Below the pieces are notes generated by a model. It searched no databases, was not told the DNA's origin, and saw only the letters and a list, made by a program, of their open reading frames with translations. 33,925 nt of DNA from an uncultured Opitutia bacterium (GTDB lineage: Bacteria; Verrucomicrobiota; Verrucomicrobiia; Opitutales; Opitutaceae): positions 1-33,925 of the forward strand of contig CAIRCN010000080.1 in NCBI GenBank assembly GCA_903877135.1. Reading direction: 5' to 3'. The position numbers were made by a program, and so were the translations under genes. How positions within the stretch are numbered: the stretch's first letter is position 1; each line of letters opens with the position of its first letter. Shown here piece by piece: positions 25,831-33,828 of this stretch.

Positions 25831-26883
25831 TTAGAGCTTGAGGGTGATCTCGCCGCCCTGCTGCGACGACGCGTAGACGGCCTCGAGTATGCCGATGACA
25901 TTGATGGTCTCGGTCCACGGCACCGGCGAGGGCTTGCCATTTACGACGCAGTCGTGGAACGCAGCGATCTCGTGCCAGTGCGGGTGTGGCACGTGCTCCG
26001 GCAGGGCGAGCGTCCCCTGCGCCAGCACAGCGTTTGGCGCAGCGGCAAATTCGCCGCTCGGCCAGCTGACGCCGCCCTTGCGGCCGAAGAGCTGCGCCAG
26101 CAACTCCTCGTCGTCCTTCTGGTGACCCATCCACGCGGCCTCGAGCACGAGCGTGGCGCCATTGTCAAAGTGCACGAAGCCCGCCGCAAAATCCTCCACG
26201 CTGTAACGCGCCCGGTCCCACTCACCCCAGCGGTTCGGCATGTCGTGGCCCTTCGCGAAATTCGTCTTCGAAGTGCCGGAGACGCGAACGGGTTTTGGGA
26301 AACCCATCAGCCAGAGGCAAAGGTCGAGCGCATGCACACCGATGTCCATGCACGGGCCGCCGCCGGCGAGTTTGGCGTCGATGAAACCGGGGGCCGGTGG
26401 GAGCCAGGCGCGGCGCATGGCGCGGACGCGGGCGTGGTAGACCTCGCCGAGGTTGCCGCCGTCGACCCAGGCCTTCACCGCGCGGCCGGGCGCTGTGAAA
26501 CGCTGGTGCTGCGCCGTCATGAGATTGAGTTTTTTCTTGTCGGCCAGTTGTCCGATCTGCCGCACCTCAGCCGTGCTGACGGCGAGCGGTTTTTCGCAGA
26601 GCACGTGCTTGCCCGCGGTGAGCGCGGCAAGCGCGGCGGGCGTGTGGATCTTGTTCGGCGTGCAGATGTCGACCGCATCGAGGTCGAGCTTCAGCAGCTC
26701 GCGGTAGTCGGTAAAAACCTGCGCACCGCCGGCGGCCTCCGCGGCTTTTTTCGCCGTGGCCTCCGAGACGTCGGCAATCCCGACGATTTCGGCCTCGGGG
26801 AGATTTCTCCAACCGGGGATGTGAACGGCTTGGGCGATGCCGCCCCCGCCGATGATGCCTACGCGGAATTTTCGGGTGCTCAT
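25831..26883 (-). CDS. Gfo/Idh/MocA-family oxidoreductase
   Basis: A 350-residue protein. Rossmann loop RVGIIGGGGIAQAVHIPGW at the N-terminus, TPNKIHTPAALAAL in the middle of the dinucleotide domain, the EKP motif in HVLCEKPLAVST near residue 98, and the second-domain motif GGGPCMDIGVHALDLCLWL with the conserved D-x-G-x-H. The ATG at 26883 was preferred over an upstream in-frame ATG because the sheet of the Rossmann fold starts directly after it. It should act on a sugar or polyol with NAD(P). It is followed after 6 bp by a broken relative, so the pair likely formed one operon. It is well diverged from the oxidoreductase at 10455. Confidence 0.9.
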   Translation of the reverse strand: MSTRKFRVGIIGGGGIAQAVHIPGWRNLPEAEIVGIADVSEATAKKAAEAAGGAQVFTDYRELLKLDLDAVDICTPNKIHTPAALAALTAGKHVLCEKPLAVSTAEVRQIGQLADKKKLNLMTAQHQRFTAPGRAVKAWVDGGNLGEVYHARVRAMRRAWLPPAPGFIDAKLAGGGPCMDIGVHALDLCLWLMGFPKPVRVSGTSKTNFAKGHDMPNRWGEWDRARYSVEDFAAGFVHFDNGATLVLEAAWMGHQKDDEELLAQLFGRKGGVSWPSGEFAAAPNAVLAQGTLALPEHVPHPHWHEIAAFHDCVVNGKPSPVPWTETINVIGILEAVYASSQQGGEITLKL

Positions 26884-27003
26884 GAAATTGAGAAGTTCAC
26901 CTGCAAGCGATGGCCAACCGCGCCATCGCGACAATCCCAAACCAACTCAGGCGCGCAGCCAGTCGCCGAATAATCTCAGCTCAACTTTGGAAAATGCCGC
27001 CGC

Positions 27004-27720
27004 TCAAAGGTCCCCAAGCTGCGGTCGGAGGACGATTTCCTCGACGACGGTCCGGCGGCACAGGCGATAGATATTCAGGAAGGCCCGTGCAACATCCTCA
27101 GCCGGCATCATCCGTTCCGCGGGCACGCCGCTGCCGTCCCACGAGGGGGAAACCGTCGCTCCCGGATGCACGCAGCACACCCGCACGCCCTTGTCCCGCA
27201 ATTCGGCGCGCATGACTTTGCTCAGGCCTGTGACGCCAAATTTCGCCGCGCAATACGCCGCGCCGCCCGGATAGGCCTGCAAGCCCGCGATCGAGCTCAT
27301 GTTAAAAATGTCGCCGCGGCCGCGCGCCACCATCCCGGGCGCAAACGCCCGCGACACGAGGAAAACGCTGCGCAGGTTGGCGGACACGATCCGGTCGAAA
27401 TCCGTCACGGTCATCTCGTCGAACGGCGCGCCGGCGAACTTGCCGGCGTTGTTTACGAGCACATCAACGGTGCCGAACCGCTTGGCCACGGACGCCGCCA
27501 GCGCGGACACGGCGGCTTCGTCGCTCACGTCGCAGACAAAACACTCCACCAGCGCGCCGACCTTGGCGCAGACGCGCGCCACGGCGGCGAGGTTCTTCGC
27601 GTTGCGGGCGACGAGGGCGAGCCGTGCGCCGCGGACCTCCTTGGCGAAGACCCGAGCGATCGCCGCGCCGATCCCCTGCGAGGCGCCGGTGATCAGGACA
27701 ACTGGACCGCGGGTCGCCAT
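27004..27720 (-). CDS. Short-chain dehydrogenase/reductase, possible sepiapterin-reductase-like step
   Basis: A 238-residue classical SDR: cofactor loop TGASQGIG at 11-18, an Arg-containing segment after strand 2 (ALVARNAKNL) favouring NADPH, NNAG at 90-93, catalytic Ser near 143 (NMSSIAG), and Y156-x3-K160 (YCAAK). The C-terminus is VEEIVLRPQLGDL, a form frequent in 3-ketoacyl-reductase-like SDRs. The start lies 4 bp after the FolE2 stop, and PTPS precedes FolE2, so the natural inference is reduction of 6-pyruvoyltetrahydropterin or a related pterin. Sequence alone does not prove this, since SDR substrates are hard to predict. Confidence 0.85.
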   Translation of the reverse strand: MATRGPVVLITGASQGIGAAIARVFAKEVRGARLALVARNAKNLAAVARVCAKVGALVECFVCDVSDEAAVSALAASVAKRFGTVDVLVNNAGKFAGAPFDEMTVTDFDRIVSANLRSVFLVSRAFAPGMVARGRGDIFNMSSIAGLQAYPGGAAYCAAKFGVTGLSKVMRAELRDKGVRVCCVHPGATVSPSWDGSGVPAERMMPAEDVARAFLNIYRLCRRTVVEEIVLRPQLGDL

Positions 27721-27724
27721 AGCT

Positions 27725-28705
27725 TCAGCACAGCAGCGCGCCGAAGTTCATGAAGTCGGCAGTGAAGCCGCCTTTCACGCCTTTGCAGATCACACTCACT
27801 GCGTCGTGCGAGTGCAGTGACTCGAGATGCGAGCAGGCGATCTGGAAATCCTTGATGCGCTTGTCGGCGTCGAACTCCTTGTAGAGCAGCCGCGCAGCGT
27901 CCTCGACGAACTTAAGGTGCGCGCCGTTGAGTTCGGCGAAGGCCTGCTCGTCTTCGCGCTTCACCATCACCTGCGTCTCCGTCTGGAGCGCGTTGAGGCA
28001 GTGCGCGTGCACGTCCTCGATCCAGATCTTTTTACCCTCGGCCTCCTCGATGGTGATGCGCGCCTTGCTGCGCTGCGAGTGCGGCACGCCGTAAGCGCCG
28101 CGGGCGTCGCGGGCATGCTCCGTCAGCTCGGCCGAGCACGGGCAGGCCGACGAGTAGACGAAGTCGAAGTGGATGAAGCGGCGGTATTGCCCGGTGCGGG
28201 TGAGCACGCCCTCGAACGCCACCATGTAATACTGGTAGCCCTCTAAGCCGCTGCGCAGGCTGCGGTGCAGCATCGGATAGGAGAACGTGATCTTGAGGCG
28301 CGCGGCCTTGCTCTTCACGTTGCGCAGGTAGGCCCGGAGGATTTTGCCCATCCACTCCCCGGTGAAGATCTCGTCCTTGTGGTCATAGAACGAGCGGACG
28401 ATGCGGCTCATGTTGATGCCCTTCAGCTCCGCCTCGAGCGACACGGTGCCGGTAATGCTCGCCTCCAGCGTGTGCACTTCGCCCTGCTTGGTGCGGAACC
28501 GGAGCGGTAGCTTGAAATTGTGCACCCCGACCTGCTGAATCGGGACATTCGCCCCGTGGATAGTATCGTGCGACGCCTCCATCATGTCGGGCAGTGTCGT
28601 GCGGTAGGCGCCGGTGGCGCGGAATTTCCGGTCGTAGCCGCGCGCAATGCGCGGCTCGGCCCCGCTCGCGGAGCGGTGAAGATACATCGGTTTGGTTTTG
28701 CTCAT
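27725..28705 (-). CDS. folE2: GTP cyclohydrolase FolE2 (GTP cyclohydrolase IB)
   Basis: A 326-residue member of the FolE2/COG1469 family, which converts GTP to 7,8-dihydroneopterin triphosphate and does not depend strictly on zinc. Recognisable blocks are [29 protein letters not shown], the active-site segment [10 protein letters not shown] (Cys188), VPHSQRS (His209), and [14 protein letters not shown] near 291-304 (E295, H298, H300), matching the family's ESIHNHDA block. It is somewhat longer than the shortest bacterial FolE2 proteins because of its N-terminus. It lies between a PTPS gene (65-bp gap) and an SDR gene (4-bp gap) in one direction, which points to unconjugated pterin (tetrahydrobiopterin-type) synthesis rather than only folate or queuosine. 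Confidence 0.93.
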   Translation of the reverse strand: MSKTKPMYLHRSASGAEPRIARGYDRKFRATGAYRTTLPDMMEASHDTIHGANVPIQQVGVHNFKLPLRFRTKQGEVHTLEASITGTVSLEAELKGINMSRIVRSFYDHKDEIFTGEWMGKILRAYLRNVKSKAARLKITFSYPMLHRSLRSGLEGYQYYMVAFEGVLTRTGQYRRFIHFDFVYSSACPCSAELTEHARDARGAYGVPHSQRSKARITIEEAEGKKIWIEDVHAHCLNALQTETQVMVKREDEQAFAELNGAHLKFVEDAARLLYKEFDADKRIKDFQIACSHLESLHSHDAVSVICKGVKGGFTADFMNFGALLC

Positions 28706-28753
28706 GTCGTTTTTGCGGGGACGGTGGCAAGGCGGTTGGGACGATAACCGTAG

Positions 28754-28770
28754 GCCCGCGGGGTGCGGGC
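28754..28770 (-). terminator. Short hairpin between PTPS and folE2 genes
   Basis: GCCCGC and GCGGGC form a 6-bp stem with a 5-nt loop directly after the PTPS stop. No T run follows on the minus strand, so it is more likely an attenuating or mRNA-stabilising hairpin than a full terminator. Confidence 0.3.
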
Positions 28771-29250
28771 TTAGCTGGTCGGAGTGTCGGGTCCAAAAAA
28801 GTCGGCGTAGTTACGCGGGGTCTCGTAGAGCCGGACGCGGTGGAGCTGGCCGGGCGGGAGATGCGGGGCCATCTCGTTCCAGAACGCGATCACGAGATTC
28901 TCCGTGGTGGGGATGATGCCGCGGAGGAAGGCGACCTCGTCGTTGAGGTTGCGGTGGTCGCACTTGTCGACAACGACGCGGTGGAGGAGCCGTTTCAGCG
29001 CGCCGAGATCCATGAGATAGCCGGTGGCGGGGTCGGCAGGGCCTCGGAGCGTGACCTCGAGCACATAGTTGTGGCCGTGCCAGTGCGGGTTGGTGCACAG
29101 GCCGTATTGCGCCTGGTTCCACTTCAAGCTCTTGGTCGGGTTGTAGAGCCGGTGCGCCGAGTTGAAGTGCACCTGCCGGGTGATGAACACGGTGCCGCGT
29201 TGCACGCGCGGGGCGCGGGCGGCGGGGCGGCGGGAAGCTTTGGCAGACAT
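28771..29250 (-). CDS. 6-pyruvoyl-tetrahydropterin synthase of the BH4 (animal-like) type
   Basis: A 159-residue protein counted from ATG 29250. The zinc ligands are H33 (NSAHRL), H58 and H60 (HGH). The catalytic residues are C52 ([14 protein letters not shown]), D98-H99 (CDHRNLN) and E143 (LYET). These positions equal rat PTPS H23, H48, H50, C42, D88, H89 and E133 with a constant shift of ten. The C-x5-HGH spacing, [14 protein letters not shown] and PTTEN are those of true PTPS; QueD proteins have shorter Cys-to-HGH spacing and other sequences here. It should convert dihydroneopterin triphosphate to 6-pyruvoyltetrahydropterin. It is first in an operon with folE2 and an SDR and is divergent from the nucleotidyltransferase gene. 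The first 17 residues are basic and look dispensable. Confidence 0.9.
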   Translation of the reverse strand: MSAKASRRPAARAPRVQRGTVFITRQVHFNSAHRLYNPTKSLKWNQAQYGLCTNPHWHGHNYVLEVTLRGPADPATGYLMDLGALKRLLHRVVVDKCDHRNLNDEVAFLRGIIPTTENLVIAFWNEMAPHLPPGQLHRVRLYETPRNYADFFGPDTPTS

Positions 29251-29259
29251 GGAGGTGCA

Positions 29260-29287
29260 GAAGTAGCACAAAAGCACCGCGGGTCAA
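29260..29287 (-). promoter_or_regulatory. Weak candidate promoter of the pterin operon
   Basis: On the minus strand TTGACC (29282-29287) stands 16 bp from TACTTC (29260-29265), just before the PTPS ATG at 29250. The -35 is good and the -10 poor. If used, the transcript would have almost no leader. Confidence 0.25.
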
Positions 29288-29385
29288 TTACGCCGGCGAG
29301 GTTTGCGCGGCGCCGGCGGCGTTTCGGGTTGAACCGGTCGGCGGGGCGCGCTGAGTTGTGCGTCAGCCCTTCCCCGCCTCCGCCC

Positions 29386-30234
29386 ATGAGAATCCGCAAA
29401 GCTCTCGTCACCGCAGCCAATCCCCGCCAGCGCACCCTCCCGCTCCAGACGCTCGTCGACCCGCACGGCGAACCCAAGTCCGCCCTCCAGATCGTGCTCG
29501 AGGAGGCGGCGGGGGCGGGCATCGAGGAATTTTGCATGGTGGTGTGCCCGGGCGACGAGGCCGCCTACGCCGACGCCTGCGGCGCGCTGCGCCCTGCCGT
29601 GCGGTTTGTCACACAGCCGGCGGCGCGCGGCTACGGCCACGCGGTGCTCTGCGGCCGCGAGTTCACCGGCGGCGAGCCGTTTCTGCATCTCGTCGGCGAC
29701 CACCTGCACGTGGCGCAGGGCAAGACGAGCTGCGCCCGCCAGCTCCTCGACGTCGCCGCCGCGGAGAACGCCCCCGTGTCCGCCGTGCAGCCCACCCGCG
29801 AGAGCCAGCTCACCTCCTACGGCGCGGTCGGCGGCCGGCTCGTCGGCGGCGACCGACCCCTCTACCAGATCGAGGCGGTGCTCGAAAAACCCACGCCCAC
29901 CGTGGCCGAACAGCAGCTCATCGTGCCGGGCCTGCGCGCGGGCTTCTACCTCTGCTTCTTCGGCCTGCACGTGCTCGGAACTGAGATTTTCACCCTGCTC
30001 GACGAACAACAGGCTGCCGCGCCCGACCGCCCGCTGGGGCTCTCGCCCGCGCTGCACACGCTCGCCGGCCGCCAGCGTTACCTCGCCTTCGCCGTCGCGG
30101 GCCGCCGCTACGACATCGGCGCGCCCTACGGCCTGCTGCTCGCCCAGCTCGCCCTCTCACTCTCCGGCCGCGAGCGCGACCGCGTCCTCACCCAGCTCGT
30201 CGAGCTGCTCGCCCTCCGCCCGACCGAATCATGA
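29386..30234 (+). CDS. GalU-like sugar-1-phosphate nucleotidyltransferase with altered nucleotide loop
   Basis: A 282-residue protein of the NTP_transferase fold. GalU-type landmarks are ALQIVLEEAAGAGIEEFCMV, RGYGHAVLC (82-89, cf. GLGHAV in GalU), the acidic VGDHLHV (D105), SYGAVGG, and VLEKPTPT. The normally glycine-rich start (AAGLGTRFLPATK) reads ALVTAANPRQRTLPLQTLVD, so the nucleotide loop has lost its glycines but keeps a basic residue. Activity may be changed or may depend on a partner. The gene overlaps the next one by four bases (ATGA), indicating coupling to the kinase/pyrophosphorylase fusion. The frame extends far upstream, but the ATG at 29386 is where the fold begins. It is not the housekeeping GalU by sequence. 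Confidence 0.82.
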   Translation: MRIRKALVTAANPRQRTLPLQTLVDPHGEPKSALQIVLEEAAGAGIEEFCMVVCPGDEAAYADACGALRPAVRFVTQPAARGYGHAVLCGREFTGGEPFLHLVGDHLHVAQGKTSCARQLLDVAAAENAPVSAVQPTRESQLTSYGAVGGRLVGGDRPLYQIEAVLEKPTPTVAEQQLIVPGLRAGFYLCFFGLHVLGTEIFTLLDEQQAAAPDRPLGLSPALHTLAGRQRYLAFAVAGRRYDIGAPYGLLLAQLALSLSGRERDRVLTQLVELLALRPTES

Positions 30235-33200
30235 GCCTGCGCGTCACCGACATCATCGATTCCGGCGACAACGCCAAGCGCAATCTCGCGATTGACCGCT
30301 GGTGTGCCGGCCGGCCGGCTGCGGAGCTGCTCGCCGCGTGTGCGGAGCTCGACGCCTACCGGCGCCGTGAAACGAATCTCTACAAACGCGTCCGCGCGCT
30401 CTTCTTCCTCACCGCGATCCACCGCTACCACCTACCCGCACGGCCGGAGCTGCCGCGATCGGGCCGCGTGCCGTTCGCCGGCTTCCGCCACCTGCTCGAG
30501 CGGCGCTTCGAGGAGGCGATCGCGGCGTTTCTGCGCGTGCAGACCGACCAGGGGCCGAGCGAAACGCTCTCCAGCGCGCTCGCCGCCGCACACCACGCGC
30601 TGGCCTTCCAGACGCTGGCCGACCAGGTGCGGCGCACCGTCCGCTCCACGCGCGGCAACGCCTGGATGTTCCGCCTCGGTCACCCGCTCGACCAGCCGCT
30701 GCGGGTGCGACCTGAACTCCTGGCGCGCGACACGCCCGAGACACCGCATCCCGTCCTGCGCGAGCGCACGCCGGTGCGCATGGACCTGACACACTGCGGC
30801 TGGAGCGACATCTTCTTCCTAGGCATGGATTTCCCCGAGGGCGCGCGCGTGCTCAACATCTCCATCGACCTCGGTGTGCACGGCCGCGACGCGGCGCCGC
30901 GGCCGCCGGTGGAGGCGTTTTTCCGCGTGATCGACGAGCCGGTGATCCGGTTGGCCAGCGTCGACCTCGAGGCCAGCGCCTGTCTCACGACGCTCGACGA
31001 AGTGTTCGATTTTGGCCGCGACTACCTCGGTCTGCTCAAGGCCGCCATCATTGCTGCCGGTCTCGTGCCACCCGGCATCGAGCGCTCGGGCGCGAGCCTC
31101 GCGGAACTGCTCGGCGCCATTTTCGGCCCGGGCCGCGGCTTCGAGCTCGTCAGCAACGTCAACCGCATCCCCAAGGGTTCGCGGCTCGCCGTCTCGACCA
31201 ACCTCCTCGGCGCCCTGATCGGCGTCTGCATGCGCGCGACCGGGCAGGTCCGCTCGCTGACTGGCGCGATGGACGAGCCGGAGCGGCGCAGCGTCGCCGC
31301 CCGCGCCATCCTTGGCGAATGGCTCGGCGGCTCAGGTGGCGGCTGGCAGGACTCCGGCGGCCTGTGGCCCGGCATCAAGCTCATCGAGGGCGCGCCGGCG
31401 CAGCCCGACGACCCGGAATACGGCGTCAGCCGCGGGCGACTGCTGCCGCGGCACACCCTGCTCGGCCACGACCGCATTCCCGCCGAGGCGCGCCGGAAAC
31501 TCCAGGATTCGCTCGTGCTCGTCCACGGCGGCATGGCGCAAAACGTAGGCCCCATCCTCGAGATGGTCACGGAGAAATACCTCCTGCGCGGCGAGGCCGA
31601 GTGGGCCGCCCGTCAGCGCGCCGTCGCCACGCTCGACGATATCCTCGCCCTGCTCGCCGCCGGTGATATCCGCGGGCTCGGGGCCGCGCTCACCGCCAAC
31701 TTCCGCGGTCCGCTCCAGACCATCATCCCGTGGGTCACCAATCTCTACACTGAAACGCTGATCGAGCTCACCCGCGCAGAATTCGGCGACGACTTCTGGG
31801 GCTTCTGGATGCTCGGGGGCATGTCGGGCGGGGGCATGGGCTTCATCTTCGCACCAGAGCGTCGGCGCGAAGGGCAGGAGCGCCTCCGCGATATCATGCT
31901 TGCCACCAAGCGTGAGTTCCAGGCCGCACTGCCGTTCGCGATGGACCCGGTCGTCTACGATTTCGCCATCAACGAGGACGGTTCGGTCGCGACCGTGCTG
32001 ACCGGCGACGCGGCGTTGCTGCCAGTGGCCTACTACCAGCAGGCGATGCCCGCGTGCCTCCGGCGCGCGGCGCGCGACCTGAGTGCCCGCGAGCGGCGCG
32101 ACCTGCAGCAGTTCACCCACGCGGCGCGCACCCAGCCGGAATTTTCCGGCGCGCTACCCGCCCTGCTCGACCGGATGCTGCCCACCAACGACACCAACGG
32201 CGGGAGCGGCCGGCGCCTCACGGAGCTGCTTGCGGAAAACGGTTTCGACCGCGCCCAGCACGAGCAGATTCGCAGCGACCTGCGCGCGGGCCGCATCGGG
32301 CTCGCGATGAACCGGCTGTCCGCCACAACCCGCATCGAGGACGTGAAACCCGGCGCGCTGTTCGACGCGACCAGCGGCGGGAGCGAGCATCGCGCCGCGG
32401 GGGCGGCGGCCTTGCGGCGCGGCGAAGTCGCCGTCGTCACCTATGCCGCGGGTGTCGGCAGCCGCTGGACGCAGGGCGCGGGCGTCGTCAAGGGCCTGCA
32501 CCCGTTCGCCCGGCTGGGCGGACGCCACCGCAGCTTTATCGAGACGCACCTGGTAAAGACGCGCCGCGCGGCGGCCGAGGCTGGCGCGGCGATCCCTCAC
32601 GTGTTCACCACGAGCCATCTCACCCATGCGCCGATTGAGCACTGGGTGCGCGGCGCCGTCGGTGCCGCGTGGGAGAGCGACGTATGGCTGTCGCCCGGCC
32701 GCTCGATTGGGCTGCGGTTGGTGCCGACTGTGCGCGATCTGCATTTCGCATGGGAGGAGACGGCCCAGCAGAAGCTTGACGAGCAAAAGGAAAAGATGCG
32801 CGAAAGCGTCCGCGCCGCCCTGACCGGCTGGGCCCGCACCTCCGGCGAAGGCGCCGACTATACCGACAACGTGCCCGAACAGTGTCTCCACCCCGTCGGC
32901 CACTGGTTCGAGCTGCCGAATCTACTGAAGAACGGCACCCTCGCCCGCTTGCTTGCGGCCCACCCGCAGCTGCGCACGCTGGTCGCGCACAACATCGACA
33001 CGCTCGGTGCCACGCCCGACGCCGCGCTGCTCGGCTGGTTCCAAGCCAGCGGCGCCACACTCGGCTGGGAAGTGATTCCCAAGCGCATCGAGGACCACGG
33101 CGGCGGCCTCGCGCGCGTCGACGGTCGCCTGCGCATCGTCGAGGGCCTGTCGCTGCCCCGCGAGGAGGACGAGTTTGCGCTCACCTACTACAGCACCAAC

Positions 33201-33548
33201 ACCTGCTGGGTGGACATCGACCGGTTGCTCGCGGTCTTCGGGCTCACGCGGGCCGACCTCGCCAACGAGGAGCGCAATGCCGCCGCCGTCCGCGCGCTCG
33301 CCACCCGGCTGCCGACCTACGTGACGCTCAAGGACGTCAAGAAACGCTGGGGTCACGGCCAAGAGGACGTCTATCCCGTCGCACAGTTTGAAAAACTCTG
33401 GGGCGATATGACCGCGCTGCCCGAGTGTCGCAGCGTTTTTGCGGTGGTGCCCCGCGCGCGCGGCCAGCAACTCAAGGACCAGGCGCAGCTCGACAGCTGG
33501 CAGCGCGACGGCTCCGCCGCCCACATCGAGTCGCTCTGCGCGTGGTGA
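30231..33548 (+). CDS. Fucokinase-like GHMP kinase fused to a UDPGP-family pyrophosphorylase
   Basis: A 1105-residue protein. Residues 1 to about 175 are helical and of unknown role. A GHMP kinase follows: RMDLTHCGWSDIFF near 184 (motif 1), IPKGSRLAVSTNLLGALIG near 311 (motif 2, cf. PKGSGLGTSS in fucokinases), GGSGGGWQDSGGLWPGIKL near 366 with the probable catalytic Asp, and LGGMSGGGMGF near 527 (motif 3). From about 735 a UDP-sugar pyrophosphorylase-like domain follows: TYAAGVGSRW then VVKGLHPF (nucleotide loop and Lys), HNIDTLGATPDAALLGWF near 920, EVIPKRIEDHGGGLARVDG and YYSTNTCWVDIDRL. The implied two-step reaction is free sugar to sugar-1-phosphate to NDP-sugar, as in bacterial FKP (L-fucokinase/GDP-fucose pyrophosphorylase), but with the domain order reversed and a UDPGP-type partner. 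The substrate is unknown. It is translationally coupled to the GalU-like gene. Confidence 0.82.
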   Translation: MSLRVTDIIDSGDNAKRNLAIDRWCAGRPAAELLAACAELDAYRRRETNLYKRVRALFFLTAIHRYHLPARPELPRSGRVPFAGFRHLLERRFEEAIAAFLRVQTDQGPSETLSSALAAAHHALAFQTLADQVRRTVRSTRGNAWMFRLGHPLDQPLRVRPELLARDTPETPHPVLRERTPVRMDLTHCGWSDIFFLGMDFPEGARVLNISIDLGVHGRDAAPRPPVEAFFRVIDEPVIRLASVDLEASACLTTLDEVFDFGRDYLGLLKAAIIAAGLVPPGIERSGASLAELLGAIFGPGRGFELVSNVNRIPKGSRLAVSTNLLGALIGVCMRATGQVRSLTGAMDEPERRSVAARAILGEWLGGSGGGWQDSGGLWPGIKLIEGAPAQPDDPEYGVSRGRLLPRHTLLGHDRIPAEARRKLQDSLVLVHGGMAQNVGPILEMVTEKYLLRGEAEWAARQRAVATLDDILALLAAGDIRGLGAALTANFRGPLQTIIPWVTNLYTETLIELTRAEFGDDFWGFWMLGGMSGGGMGFIFAPERRREGQERLRDIMLATKREFQAALPFAMDPVVYDFAINEDGSVATVLTGDAALLPVAYYQQAMPACLRRAARDLSARERRDLQQFTHAARTQPEFSGALPALLDRMLPTNDTNGGSGRRLTELLAENGFDRAQHEQIRSDLRAGRIGLAMNRLSATTRIEDVKPGALFDATSGGSEHRAAGAAALRRGEVAVVTYAAGVGSRWTQGAGVVKGLHPFARLGGRHRSFIETHLVKTRRAAAEAGAAIPHVFTTSHLTHAPIEHWVRGAVGAAWESDVWLSPGRSIGLRLVPTVRDLHFAWEETAQQKLDEQKEKMRESVRAALTGWARTSGEGADYTDNVPEQCLHPVGHWFELPNLLKNGTLARLLAAHPQLRTLVAHNIDTLGATPDAALLGWFQASGATLGWEVIPKRIEDHGGGLARVDGRLRIVEGLSLPREEDEFALTYYSTNTCWVDIDRLLAVFGLTRADLANEERNAAAVRALATRLPTYVTLKDVKKRWGHGQEDVYPVAQFEKLWGDMTALPECRSVFAVVPRARGQQLKDQAQLDSWQRDGSAAHIESLCAW

Positions 33549-33636
33549 CGCCACGTCCGGGGTGGGGGTGACGTCACAGGAATCGCCCGTCTCTACTTGC
33601 AGTGCAGGCCCGGCGCGCGCCTAGTGCCCACCAGTC

Positions 33637-33828
33637 ATGCACTCGCCGCCCACGCGCCCGCCCGAAGTTGGCCGGCTTCACGAAATCGGCGTCCGCGTGC
33701 TCACGTGGTGGCCGGCCAAGATGACGGGCACGTCCCTCGGCATGGCCGCGTTTTTCCTCGTTTATTTCTGGGTGCTCCGGCACCCGTGGCAGCAGCGGGA
33801 TGAAACTCATCTTCTTCGGGCGGTTTGA
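33637..33828 (+). pseudogene. Truncated N-terminal fragment of a membrane protein, possibly PAP2-phosphatase-like
   Basis: A 63-codon frame with one membrane helix: VLTWWPAKMTGTSLGMAAFF then LVYFWVLRHPW. The sequence is coding-like up to about 33790 and then turns into low-complexity CTTCTTCG-rich sequence with a stop, as if the gene were interrupted. The WWPAKM...TLGM-type start recalls N-termini of some PAP2-family phosphatases, but this is a weak memory-based match. The last 97 bases (33829-33925) show only short repeats. Confidence 0.35.

Noticed and set aside
28771-29250. Annotation as QueD (queuosine pathway)
   Set aside because: The Cys-to-HGH spacing of five, the PTTEN motif and the DPATG segment match true PTPS, and no queC or queE is nearby.
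28594-29385. Upstream open frame before the GalU-like gene
   Set aside because: It is antisense to the PTPS and FolE2 genes, and its composition is that of a shadow frame; the fold begins at the ATG at 29386.
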